Of a DNA stretch of 64,000 bases, positions 63,690-64,000 are shown one piece after another. This DNA is from JAGQYH01 sp041393015 (GTDB lineage Bacteria > Bacteroidota > Bacteroidia > Chitinophagales > JADIYW01). The notes under the pieces were generated by a model that did not search any database, was not told the DNA's origin, and saw only the letters and a list, made by a program, of their open reading frames with translations. Within the stretch, counting starts at the first letter, position 1; each line of letters begins with the position of its first letter. The stretch is from the NCBI GenBank assembly GCA_041393015.1, contig JAWKKV010000009.1, forward strand, positions 135,337-199,336, read 5' to 3'. Position numbers and translations under genes: made by a program.

Positions 63690-64000
63690 ATGTCTGAAAA
63701 TAAACTTGCAAAAAGAAGACCAAAAAAATCTTCTGCTAATCATATATATTCAATAATAAGTGTTACGCTAATTCTATTCTTTATAGGCGCAATAGTGGTA
63801 GGAGCATATTTTACCAAAAATCAAATTACTAAACTTAGAGAAGATATAGAATTTGAGCTTGAATTGAATTCAAAGGTATCAGAAGGTGAAAAAGTAGCTT
63901 TGCGTAAACAACTATCTGAAATTCATTACATAAGAGGTTATGAATACATCTCAAAAGAAGAAGCTGTTGAATGGCACCAAAGTAAATTAGGTGACAATTA
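63690..64000 (+). CDS. ftsX: Cell division protein FtsX, N-terminal part
   Basis: 103 codons are visible before the window ends. The N-terminal membrane helix (ISVTLILFFIGAIVVGAYF), the extracellular loop entry and the phrase YEYISKEEAVEWHQSKLGDN are typical of FtsX, the permease-like partner of FtsE in septal peptidoglycan hydrolase control. ATG at 63690 is preferred. Truncated by the window edge only. Confidence 0.88.
   Translation, partial: MSENKLAKRRPKKSSANHIYSIISVTLILFFIGAIVVGAYFTKNQITKLREDIEFELELNSKVSEGEKVALRKQLSEIHYIRGYEYISKEEAVEWHQSKLGDN

Overview
This window is low-GC chromosomal DNA from a member of the Bacteroidota. The evidence is two secreted proteins with type IX secretion (Por) C-terminal sorting domains, a CarboxypepD_reg/TonB-dependent receptor, many short-signal lipoproteins, a LytS/LytTR two-component pair, few Shine-Dalgarno sequences, and TTG / TAnnTTTG-type promoters. 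The sequence does not fix the genus. No rRNA, tRNA, CRISPR array or transposase gene was seen.

Layout. 1-9.1 kb: housekeeping and transport, namely a SemiSWEET, an ABC/HlyD/TolC exporter operon whose ATPase motifs are degenerate, an aldo/keto reductase, a methyltransferase, Sua5/TsaC and a DUF5995 protein. 9.3-14.9 kb: a type I restriction locus (hsdR, a GIY-YIG gene, then hsdM fused in frame to hsdS). REP-like palindromes have invaded it, a 24-nt tandem repeat sits inside hsdM, and six frameshifts break the hsdS part. 15-19.3 kb: a TonB-dependent receptor and a beta-helix lipoprotein. 19.6-25.1 kb: a DUF885 metallopeptidase, a membrane protein, a secreted metallophosphoesterase, a GNAT enzyme and a ferredoxin.

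25.1-26.0 kb: an intergenic region with two tandem, homologous, probably non-coding RNA genes. Each has a conserved promoter-like block, a C-rich body of repeated CATAAAACCCCT-type modules, and the same terminator stem. This is the most novel-looking element here. 26-34.5 kb: dodecin, Nnr, a zinc-site-less sirtuin overlapping a Nudix gene, an LRR lipoprotein, a hydrolase, acetyl-CoA synthetase, a DUF1801 protein and a cytoplasmic trypsin-like protease. 34.7-37.6 kb: a TPR/LytS-type kinase with a LytTR regulator. 37.8-44.0 kb: unknown lipoproteins and membrane proteins, including a pair of divergent tandem paralogues.

44.3-47.5 kb: a compact type II restriction-modification cassette (controller protein, C5 methyltransferase, PD-(D/E)xK endonuclease) with a perfect palindromic operator and possible insertion scars. 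47.5-59.2 kb, minus strand: the tightly packed amino-acid run thrABC-hisGDCB, then a four-helix-bundle gene and a transglutaminase-like protein. 59.4-63.5 kb, minus strand: a secreted M43 metalloprotease with a type IX sorting domain and a HExxH lipoprotein. The window ends inside ftsX on the plus strand.
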